From Chitinophagia bacterium (GTDB taxonomy: Bacteria > Bacteroidota > Bacteroidia > Chitinophagales > Chitinophagaceae): 5,040 nucleotides of DNA. A model generated the notes under the pieces. It ran no database searches. It saw only the letters and a list, made by a program, of their open reading frames with translations, and had not been told where the DNA came from. The DNA is taken from positions 1 through 5,040 of the forward strand of contig RGVM01000240.1 of the NCBI GenBank assembly GCA_010027295.1, read 5' to 3'. Each line of letters opens with the position of its first letter. Position 1 is the first letter of the stretch. This document shows, in pieces, positions 1-5,040 of this stretch. A program made the translations under genes and the position numbers.

Positions 1-2027
1 ATGCGGAGTCGACTCTCGGGTCCGACGACGGTGGTGGACTCCGTCTCCTCGATGATGCAGGGCCCTGGCAGCTCCATCCCCGGTGGGATGGCATACCGGT
101 TGTAAACGGGCACCTGCGACCATCCAACTCCGAACCAAACGGGGCGGGTGCCTTTGAGGACGTGGCCGCCCGATTGCGACCTGCGTTCGCGGGCCTGGTG
201 ATCGGGGACGGGCCCACTCACCAGTACGCGCCAGGTGACCGCCTCCACGGGAATGCCGGAGATGGTGCGACCGTACCGAAGGCGGTACTCCTCCGTGAAG
301 TTGGCGAGGATGGCCGGAACCGAGTCGGGCGAGAGGGTTCCCGAGGGGATGCGCACGTTGATCTCGTGTCCCTGTCCGCTGTACCTCATGTCGGCCACGC
401 GGCGGACGCTGAGCTGGGATGCGTCGAGGCCCGAGGCCTGCACGAAGGCGGAGGCCTTCCGCTCCATGGCGGCGAGCATCTCGTTCACATGGTCCCAGTC
501 GGCGACTTCGATGCGGCAGAGGTGGCTGGCGATCTCCTCGCTGGCGACAGGGCTGACGAGGAAGCCGAGGGCGCTGAGGACGCCCGCTCCGGCCGGGATC
601 ACGAGTCGGGGCGCGTGCATCAGCCTCGCGACCTGGAAGGCGTGTACGGGTCCCGCACCGCCGAAGGCTAGCATGCCGAAGCCGCGGGGATCGAGGCCTT
701 TCTCAAGGATGTGCACGCGAGCCGCATTTGCCATGTTCTCATTGACGATGCGGTGGATGCCCCAGGCGGCCTCTTCTACGCTTATGCCGAGGGGCTCGGC
801 AATGCTTGTGCGCATGGCCGCCTCTGCTGCCGCCCGGTCGAGCCGCATGGTCCCCCCGAGGAAGAAGTCCGGGTCGAGGAATCCCAGGAGTAGGTCCGCG
901 TCCGTGACGGTGGGCTCTGTCCCGCCCCGTCCGTAACAGGCAGGACCCGGCACGGAGGAGGCGCTGTCGGGTCCAACCGTGAGGAGTCCGAGCGCGTTGA
1001 CGCGGGCGATGCTTCCACCGCCGGCGCCAATCTCGATCATGTCGATGACAGGGATGCGAACGGGGAGGCCCGACCCTTTCTTGAATCGGCGTTCGCGTGC
1101 CGCCTCGAAGTGGTGTGTGATCTCAGGCTCGTGGCCTCGGACTAGAGAGGCCTTCGCGGTGGTACCACCCATATCGAAGGCTAGCAGGTCGGGCATCACG
1201 GCCTCGCGGCTGATGGCGACAGCCGCCATGGTGCCGCCGGCGGGCCCGCTCTCCAGAAGTTGGATGGGTGTGCGGGCGGCGCCCTCGAGGGTCGTCAGTC
1301 GCCCGCTGGACACCATGATGTGGATGATGCCCTGGAAGCCCATGCCGGAGAGCGTGCGCTCCAGGTCGAGCAGGTATCTGGAGGTGAGGGGCTGCACATA
1401 GGCGTTCATGGCCACGGCGGAGCTGCGCTCGTACTCGCGTATCTCGGGCATGGTCTCGCAGGAGAGGCTCACCTGCAGGTGGGGCAGGCGGCTTTGCAGG
1501 AATTCCCCCACTCGCCGCTCATGCTCGCGGTTGGCGAAGGAATGCAGGAGACAGACGGCGACGGAGGCCACTTGCTCCTTCTGAAGCCGGCGGGCCAGTT
1601 CTTCCAGTCCCTGCTCGTCGAGCGGCTCCACGACACGGCCCGTCCTGTCGATTCTACCGGTCACGCCCAACCGAAGATGTCGTGGTACGAGGGGCTTGGG
1701 CATGTCGATCAGCAGGTCGTAGATATCGTAGCGCATCTCGCGGCCGATCTCGAGGATGTCCTCGAAGCCCTGGTTGGTGACGAGGGCCGTCCGCGCGCCC
1801 TTCCTTTCGATCACGGCGTTGGTGACCCAGGTGGTGCCGTGCACGAGCGTCTTCACCTGAGACAGGGATGCATTATGCAACCGCATGAGCTCCTCCACGC
1901 CCGTCACGATGCCGGGTGTGGGGTCGGGATAGGTCGTGAGGGTCTTCCCGAAACGGAGGCTGCCGGCGGATTCGTCGAGCAGTACCAGGTCGGTGAAAGT
2001 GCCTCCTATGTCGATCCCTAGTTTCAT
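1..2027 (-). CDS. HyuA-type hydantoinase/5-oxoprolinase/ketone carboxylase subunit (3' end cut)
   Basis: The minus-strand frame from ATG 2027 stays open for 675 codons to the left edge. The family is usually about 680-720 residues, so only a short tail is missing. These ASKHA-fold proteins use ATP to open cyclic amides (hydantoins, 5-oxoproline) or to carboxylate ketones such as acetone or acetophenone. The N-terminal domain has the phosphate loop GIDIGGTFTD (4-13), LVHGTTWVTNAVIERKGAR (61-79) and EIGREMRYDIYDL (93-105). The main domain has EIREYERSS (195-203), LESGPAGG (258-265), the second phosphate loop DMGGTTAK (285-292), EIGAGGGSIA (332-341), VPGPACYG and AFGGAGPVHA (454-463). The C-terminal domain includes YSGQGHEINVRIP and a late GPCIIEETESTTVV. 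The start lies 21 bases after the dehydrogenase stop, without a Shine-Dalgarno sequence. A HyuB-type partner would be expected beyond the left edge. Hydrolase and carboxylase branches cannot be separated by eye. Confidence 0.95.
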   Translation of the reverse strand, partial: MKLGIDIGGTFTDLVLLDESAGSLRFGKTLTTYPDPTPGIVTGVEELMRLHNASLSQVKTLVHGTTWVTNAVIERKGARTALVTNQGFEDILEIGREMRYDIYDLLIDMPKPLVPRHLRLGVTGRIDRTGRVVEPLDEQGLEELARRLQKEQVASVAVCLLHSFANREHERRVGEFLQSRLPHLQVSLSCETMPEIREYERSSAVAMNAYVQPLTSRYLLDLERTLSGMGFQGIIHIMVSSGRLTTLEGAARTPIQLLESGPAGGTMAAVAISREAVMPDLLAFDMGGTTAKASLVRGHEPEITHHFEAARERRFKKGSGLPVRIPVIDMIEIGAGGGSIARVNALGLLTVGPDSASSVPGPACYGRGGTEPTVTDADLLLGFLDPDFFLGGTMRLDRAAAEAAMRTSIAEPLGISVEEAAWGIHRIVNENMANAARVHILEKGLDPRGFGMLAFGGAGPVHAFQVARLMHAPRLVIPAGAGVLSALGFLVSPVASEEIASHLCRIEVADWDHVNEMLAAMERKASAFVQASGLDASQLSVRRVADMRYSGQGHEINVRIPSGTLSPDSVPAILANFTEEYRLRYGRTISGIPVEAVTWRVLVSGPVPDHQARERRSQSGGHVLKGTRPVWFGVGWSQVPVYNRYAIPPGMELPGPCIIEETESTTVVGPESRLR

Positions 2028-2048
2028 GGTTGTCGCGTGGCGGCGGGG

Positions 2049-2879
2049 TCAATGGTATTCCTCACCACCGCTGACGTTCATGGCCTCTCCGGTGATATAG
2101 GCGGCCTGGTCGCTGCTGAGGAAGGCGACGGCCTTGGCGATGTCCTCGGTGAGGCCGGTGCGTCCGAGCGGGTTGCGGTCGACGATGCCCCTGAGGTAGG
2201 TGTAGTAGTCGAGTCCGAGCTTCTTACTGAAGAACTTGTTCTGCCAGTGTCCGAGGCCGGTGGTGATATGGTTGGGACAGACGGCGTTGACACGTATCCC
2301 ATCCCGGCCCAGCTCGACGGCGTTGCTGCGGGTGAGCCCCACGAGGCCGTGCTTGCTGGCGGTGTACGCGGCGGCGAAGGGGAAGCCGCTCTTGGCGGCC
2401 TGAGAGGCGATGTTGACGATGCTGCCGCCGCCCTGCGCCTTCATATGGATGGCGGCATGCTTGCTGCAGAGGAAGGCGCCCTTGAGGTTAACATCGAGGA
2501 CGGCGTCCCAGCTGCTCTCGCGGAACTCGGTGAAGGGCTCCATGAGATAGCCCACGCCCGCGTTGTTGACGAGGATGTCGATGCGGCCGAAGGCTGACAC
2601 GGCAGCGCCGATGAGCGCTTCACAGTCGCTCTCGCTGCGCACGTCGCAGGGTACGGCGATGGCCTTGGCACCCGCATTGCGACAAGCGTCGGCGACAGCC
2701 TCCATCTCTTCGGTGGCGCCGATATGCTCGGAGGAGAACTCGTTGCCGATGGGTTTCCCGATATCGCTCACGACGACATGGCATCCTTCCGCCGCGAGGC
2801 GCAGGACGATGGCCTCGCCGATGCCGTTGCGTCGGCCGCTGCCGGTGACGACGGCCACCTTTCCCTGGAGTCCGTACAT
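2049..2879 (-). CDS. Short-chain dehydrogenase/reductase (SDR), classical NAD type
   Basis: This 276-residue Rossmann-fold oxidoreductase probably interconverts a hydroxyl and a carbonyl on a pathway intermediate. The order of motifs is classical: the cofactor loop TGSGRRNGIG (12-21, two residues longer than TGxxxGxG), an acidic residue after the second strand (Asp39 in VVVSDI) that usually means NAD(H) rather than NADP(H), CDV (78-80), NNAG (105-108), Asn131 in VNLKG, the catalytic serine in VNIAS (Ser159), YTASK (Tyr172, Lys176), RVNAVCPN (197-203, where PG is usual), and the C-terminal YITGEAMNVSGG. ATG 2879 puts the first strand at the normal distance. A longer in-frame reading to 3128 would overlap the upstream gene and adds no SDR-like sequence. 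It starts two bases after the upstream stop (TGA-CC-ATG), which suggests translational coupling. The substrate cannot be read from the sequence. Confidence 0.95.
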   Translation of the reverse strand: MYGLQGKVAVVTGSGRRNGIGEAIVLRLAAEGCHVVVSDIGKPIGNEFSSEHIGATEEMEAVADACRNAGAKAIAVPCDVRSESDCEALIGAAVSAFGRIDILVNNAGVGYLMEPFTEFRESSWDAVLDVNLKGAFLCSKHAAIHMKAQGGGSIVNIASQAAKSGFPFAAAYTASKHGLVGLTRSNAVELGRDGIRVNAVCPNHITTGLGHWQNKFFSKKLGLDYYTYLRGIVDRNPLGRTGLTEDIAKAVAFLSSDQAAYITGEAMNVSGGEEYH

Positions 2880-2881
2880 GG

Positions 2882-3190
2882 TCAGATGTGGTTTGCTACG
2901 ATGAACTGCGGGCCGTCCGCGAATCCGCCGAACACCCTGGCACCTTCCTGCACGGCCTCGGTGGAGATATCGGCGAAGAAGGCTTCCATGTCCTTCACCT
3001 CGATGAGCTCGCAGTAGCGGTAGGGCGAGGGCGTGTCGGTACCGAGGAGGTTGCCCATTCGGAGGACGCGGAAGTCGGCCACCGATGCGAGGGAGCGCAC
3101 GGTGGGGATGTCCTTCTCGCGGGCCCATTGCTCGTAATCCTCCCAGTACACGCCGGGCTTGAGGTTGTAGAGTACTACGATGGTGGTCAT
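2882..3190 (-). CDS. HapK/REDY-like small protein, dimeric alpha/beta-barrel type
   Basis: This 102-residue cytosolic protein has no signal peptide or membrane segment. It starts with the hydrophobic strand MTTIVVLYNLKPG, followed by a WEDYEQWAREKDIPTVRSL helix region, a strand FRVLRMGNLLG, the segment YRYCELIEVKDMEAFFADI, and a closing strand PQFIVANHI. This beta-alpha-beta-beta-alpha-beta layout is that of ferredoxin-like dimeric alpha/beta-barrel proteins. The wording (VVLxNLKPGV, WA, D-PTVR-L-SV-FRVLR, S/PYxYxELIEV-DMEAF) recalls the REDY-like/HapK family, which takes its name from a prodigiosin-type pigment cluster. That match is from memory and no reaction is firmly known. It lies 41 bases after the aldolase gene and 2 bases before the dehydrogenase gene, which suggests that it is made together with the dehydrogenase. 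It may be an isomerase, a small-molecule binder or an accessory factor of the pathway. Confidence 0.8.
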   Translation of the reverse strand: MTTIVVLYNLKPGVYWEDYEQWAREKDIPTVRSLASVADFRVLRMGNLLGTDTPSPYRYCELIEVKDMEAFFADISTEAVQEGARVFGGFADGPQFIVANHI

Positions 3191-3231
3191 ATCTCGGGTT
3201 TTATCCTGTATCCGTTTGACGCTACAGACGA

Positions 3232-3996
3232 CTATGCCTGCCGGTCGCGCAGGAAGGCCTTAACACTCTGTGTGAGCAGTCCCTGCACGCTGTTAAGCAG
3301 CAGGGTGGCTCCCTTGTCGGTGAGCTGCCGGGCCTGGTCGGCTGTGGCGGCGACTGTGCCGAAGGCCTTTCCGGCGGAGATGACGATGTCCATGGCCCTG
3401 TCGATGGCGCTGGCCACTTCGGGATGACCGGGACCGTCGAAGAAGCCCATGCTCAGGGCTAGGTCTCGCGGCCCGAGGATGAAGCCGTCGACGCCTTCCA
3501 CCGTCACCATCTCCTTGAGGCGGGAGAGGCAGGCCATCGTCTCTATCATGGGCAGGACAAGTGTCTGCTCGTTGGCGAAGGCGACGTATTCGGCCTGCGA
3601 GTGGCGACCTGACATGTAGTCGGCCGCGCGGACGGGCCCGAGGCCTCGCCTCCCCATGGGCGGGTATTTCACGGCCTCGACGAGACGTCGGCAGTCGTCG
3701 GGCGTGTCGGTACCCGGCATCATGACGCCCATCACGCCCGCGTCGAGAAACTGCAGGATGAGCTTCTCGTCGTTGGAGCGGATGCGGGCGAGAGGTGTTA
3801 TGCCGGACGCCTCGCAGGCGCGCACCATGTGTGCCGCCTCGGGGGCGGTGATGGCGCCGTGTTCACCGTCCATGATGTGGAAGTCGAGTCCGCAGAAACC
3901 GAGGTATTCGCATACCACGGGGTCGGTGGTGGGGGATATCACGCCATAGGAGGCCTTCCCTTCACGCATCCTTTTCCTGAGCCTGTTCTCGGTCAT
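3232..3996 (-). CDS. HpcH/HpaI-family class II aldolase (2-oxo acid aldolase)
   Basis: The 254-residue length matches the HpaI / 2-keto-3-deoxy-L-rhamnonate aldolase family (about 250-265). These TIM-barrel, divalent-metal enzymes reversibly cleave 4-hydroxy-2-oxo acids to pyruvate or a related oxo acid plus an aldehyde. Visible functional residues, assigned by homology to HpaI, are the catalytic histidine in MDGEHG (His46), the oxo-acid-binding arginine in LARIRSND (Arg71), MMPGTDTPDD (92-101), the YPPMGRRG loop (111-118), the metal ligand in PMIET (Glu152), and the second metal ligand in LGPRDLALSMG (Asp178). The set is complete, so the enzyme is probably active. ATG 3996 is the first start after the preceding gene's stop; upstream, AGGA lies only a few bases from the ATG. 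Citrate-lyase beta-type enzymes are relatives, but the motifs fit the HpaI branch better. It probably cleaves the product of the hydro-lyase and dehydrogenase steps; the exact substrate is unknown. Confidence 0.93.
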   Translation of the reverse strand: MTENRLRKRMREGKASYGVISPTTDPVVCEYLGFCGLDFHIMDGEHGAITAPEAAHMVRACEASGITPLARIRSNDEKLILQFLDAGVMGVMMPGTDTPDDCRRLVEAVKYPPMGRRGLGPVRAADYMSGRHSQAEYVAFANEQTLVLPMIETMACLSRLKEMVTVEGVDGFILGPRDLALSMGFFDGPGHPEVASAIDRAMDIVISAGKAFGTVAATADQARQLTDKGATLLLNSVQGLLTQSVKAFLRDRQA

Positions 3997-4027
3997 GGTC
4001 CTGCAGTTTGGGGCACGCGGGGTCCGC

Positions 4028-4564
4028 TCAGCGCAGCGTGTCGACCGTCCCTTCCGCGATGCGTTTGCGAATGAAGTTCATTAGTCCTCCCGCGGCGGCC
4101 ACTTCGGCCACGAAGGGGGCCTGCGGAACGCTTTCGAAGGAGGTGCCGCGGGTGAGGTTCCGGATGGTCCCGGTGGCGGGGTCATATTCGAGCTCGTCGC
4201 CCGTCTCGCAGTGGAGGTTCATATCTCGGCAGGTGATGAAGGGCAGTCCGTAGTTGATGGCGTTTCGGAACTGCAGTCTCGCAAAGGAGGTGGCGAAGAC
4301 GGCCTGGATGCCGGCGCCCATGAGGCCGGTGATACAGTGTTCGATGCTCTTTCCGCCGCCCGCGAAGTTGTGTCCCGCCACGATGAACGAGTAGCCCTGG
4401 TCCTTGAAGCCGTTCTCGCGGTTGAAGGCCTCATCGACGCCGGCCATGACCCATTTCGCATTCTCTGTGGGGTCGACGGGCGCCGTCCAGAAGCGCTGCA
4501 GGATCATGTCGAAGGACATGACGTAGTTTTTCGCGACCCATGCCTTCCCTTGTATCTTCTCCAT
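4028..4564 (-). CDS. Aconitase-family hydro-lyase small subunit, LeuD-like, with divergent substrate loop
   Basis: This 178-residue protein is the swivel-domain partner of the large subunit just upstream; LeuD2/HacB-type small subunits are usually about 160-170 residues. Family features are the N-terminal strand GKAWV (6-10), the strand and glycine turn IVAGHNF (61-67), an EH pair (75-76), GAGIQAVFA (83-91), and the strongly conserved SFARLQFRNAINYGLP (93-108). Two key places differ. The usual NFGCGSSREHA loop, whose serines and arginine contact the substrate carboxylate, reads NFAGGGKSIEHC here (66-77). It is one residue longer and lacks the arginine. The usual DTDxIxP segment reads SFDMILQ (17-23). 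The start at 4564 gives the expected N-terminus. The gene is intact and paired, so an altered substrate is more likely than decay, though this is inference. The aldolase gene begins 31 bases downstream. Confidence 0.88.
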   Translation of the reverse strand: MEKIQGKAWVAKNYVMSFDMILQRFWTAPVDPTENAKWVMAGVDEAFNRENGFKDQGYSFIVAGHNFAGGGKSIEHCITGLMGAGIQAVFATSFARLQFRNAINYGLPFITCRDMNLHCETGDELEYDPATGTIRNLTRGTSFESVPQAPFVAEVAAAGGLMNFIRKRIAEGTVDTLR

Positions 4565-4640
4565 CCTTTGGTGGTTTGGTCTTTTGTCTCAGGCCCCCTT
4601 AGATTCGATTTGATACGAAGCGCAGGCCCGTGTGCGGGGT
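4565..4640 (-). other. Spacer between large and small hydro-lyase subunits
   Basis: At 76 bases this is the longest non-coding stretch in the window and is more A-rich than its surroundings near the downstream gene. Read on the minus strand it ends in an A/C-rich run with AAAGG touching the ATG, too close to act as a normal Shine-Dalgarno sequence. I see no convincing promoter hexamers, hairpin-plus-T-run terminator or riboswitch. It may only be a leader for translation of the small subunit. Confidence 0.4.
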
Positions 4641-5040
4641 TCACTTCCAGTCGTCCGACCTCGGGTCGGTGATGACGCCAGTGACGCAGGAGGCCGCTAC
4701 GACGGCGGGGCTGGTGAGGTAAATCTGTGCGTTGCGGCTGCCCATGCGTCCCTTCATGTTGCGGTTGCCGGCGCTTAGGATGACGTCGCCGTCGCCGGCG
4801 ACGCCGGTGTGGATGCCGGCGCAGGGACCGCAGCTGGAGGTCTCGAAGGCGGCTCCCGCTGCCACCAGGGCCTCCACATGTCCTTCGCGCAGGCATTCCA
4901 GGTAGACGTCGGTGCTGGCGGGGATGCAGACGAGGTTGACGCCGCGCCTGACTTTTCGCCCACGCAGGATGGAGGCCATGATGGCGAAGTCCTCCGTGCG
5001 CCCGTTGGTGCAGGTGCCCACGAAGGCCTTGTTGAAGGGT
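4641..5040 (-). CDS. Aconitase-family hydro-lyase large subunit, LeuC/homoaconitase type (C-terminal part)
   Basis: This is the last 132 residues of an iron-sulfur hydro-lyase large subunit; its start lies beyond the right edge. The visible part runs from PFNKAFVGTCTNGR to the TGA at 4641-4643. The family dehydrates and rehydrates malate-type acids (isopropylmalate, homocitrate, citraconate/methylmalate, dimethylmalate) using a [4Fe-4S] cluster held by three cysteines. All three ligands are visible: one in TCTNG (codon 5010-5012) and two in SSCGPCAG (codons 4830-4832 and 4821-4823). The family motifs NRNMKGRMGS and YLTSPAVVAAS follow, and the protein ends in the usual GxITDPR-type tail. The in-frame GTG at 5019-5021 is internal to a conserved strand and is not the start. 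The partner subunit follows after 76 bases. The sequence shows the family well, but the substrate cannot be told, and the catabolic neighbours argue against leucine synthesis. Confidence 0.93.
   Translation of the reverse strand, partial: PFNKAFVGTCTNGRTEDFAIMASILRGRKVRRGVNLVCIPASTDVYLECLREGHVEALVAAGAAFETSSCGPCAGIHTGVAGDGDVILSAGNRNMKGRMGSRNAQIYLTSPAVVAASCVTGVITDPRSDDWK

Noticed and set aside
162..2021. Long plus-strand open frames, including 162-671, 235-936 and 1260-2021, opposite the HyuA-type gene.
   Set aside because: They lie antisense to a continuous, motif-rich reading frame, have no recognisable domains and an arginine/serine/glycine-rich make-up, and are expected from G+C-rich third positions.
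1..2027. Possible frameshift or pseudogene in the HyuA-type gene.
   Set aside because: Reading the minus strand codon by codon from 2027 to 1 showed no stop and all family motifs in one frame; it is simply cut by the window edge.
2049..3128. A longer SDR reading starting at 3128 (359 residues).
   Set aside because: The extra N-terminal part overlaps the HapK-like gene in another frame and is arginine/proline-rich without SDR features; ATG 2879 gives the normal Rossmann start.
2037..3427. Plus-strand open frames 2037-2597 and 2888-3427 opposite the SDR, HapK-like and aldolase genes.
   Set aside because: They are shadows of well-supported minus-strand genes; the second even runs across two genes and the spacer between them.
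4790..4803. Perfect 14-base palindrome CGTCGCCGGCGACG.
   Set aside because: It sits inside the coding sequence for GVAGDGD of the large subunit in G+C-rich DNA and has no partner copy or T-run, so it is most likely a coding coincidence.
4641..5021. GTG at 5019-5021 as the start of a short 126-residue gene.
   Set aside because: The frame continues to the right edge with conserved sequence (PFNKAF) before it, so this is the tail of a longer large subunit.
4028..5040. Calling the hydro-lyase pair leuC and leuD of leucine biosynthesis.
   Set aside because: The small subunit lacks the normal substrate loop, and the neighbours are catabolic enzymes with no leuA or leuB homologue in view.

Overview
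The window is a compact run of six genes, all on the minus strand, so it reads right to left. It is roughly 60% G+C by eye and about 97% coding. The genes lie 76, 31, 41, 2 and 21 bases apart with no visible terminator between them, which suggests one operon entering from the right edge and leaving at the left edge. No rRNA, tRNA, CRISPR array, insertion sequence or phage gene was seen. The organism is bacterial in style but cannot be named. None of the five visible start codons has a properly spaced Shine-Dalgarno sequence. That would fit a Bacteroidota-like translation style, but it is weak evidence.

In transcription order: (1) the C-terminal part of an aconitase-superfamily large subunit (LeuC/homoaconitase type, 4641-5040, cut by the right edge), with the CTNG and CGPC cysteines that bind a [4Fe-4S] cluster; (2) its small 'swivel' subunit (LeuD-like, 4028-4564), whose usual substrate-binding loop is strongly altered; (3) a HpcH/HpaI-type class II aldolase (3232-3996) with all expected catalytic residues; (4) a 102-residue HapK/REDY-like protein of the dimeric alpha/beta-barrel type (2882-3190); (5) a classical NAD-type short-chain dehydrogenase (2049-2879); (6) a HyuA-type hydantoinase/oxoprolinase-family subunit (1-2027, cut by the left edge, open throughout).

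Together the set looks catabolic and is not a leucine operon: no leuA or leuB homologue is present in the window. A plausible reading, which is inference, is as follows. A hydro-lyase adds or moves water on an unsaturated or malate-type acid. The dehydrogenase oxidises a hydroxyl. The aldolase cleaves a 2-oxo acid to pyruvate (or a similar oxo acid) and an aldehyde. The HyuA-type enzyme opens a cyclic amide or carboxylates a ketone with ATP. The substrate cannot be read from the sequence. The unusual small subunit and the unfamiliar combination of genes are the main points of interest.
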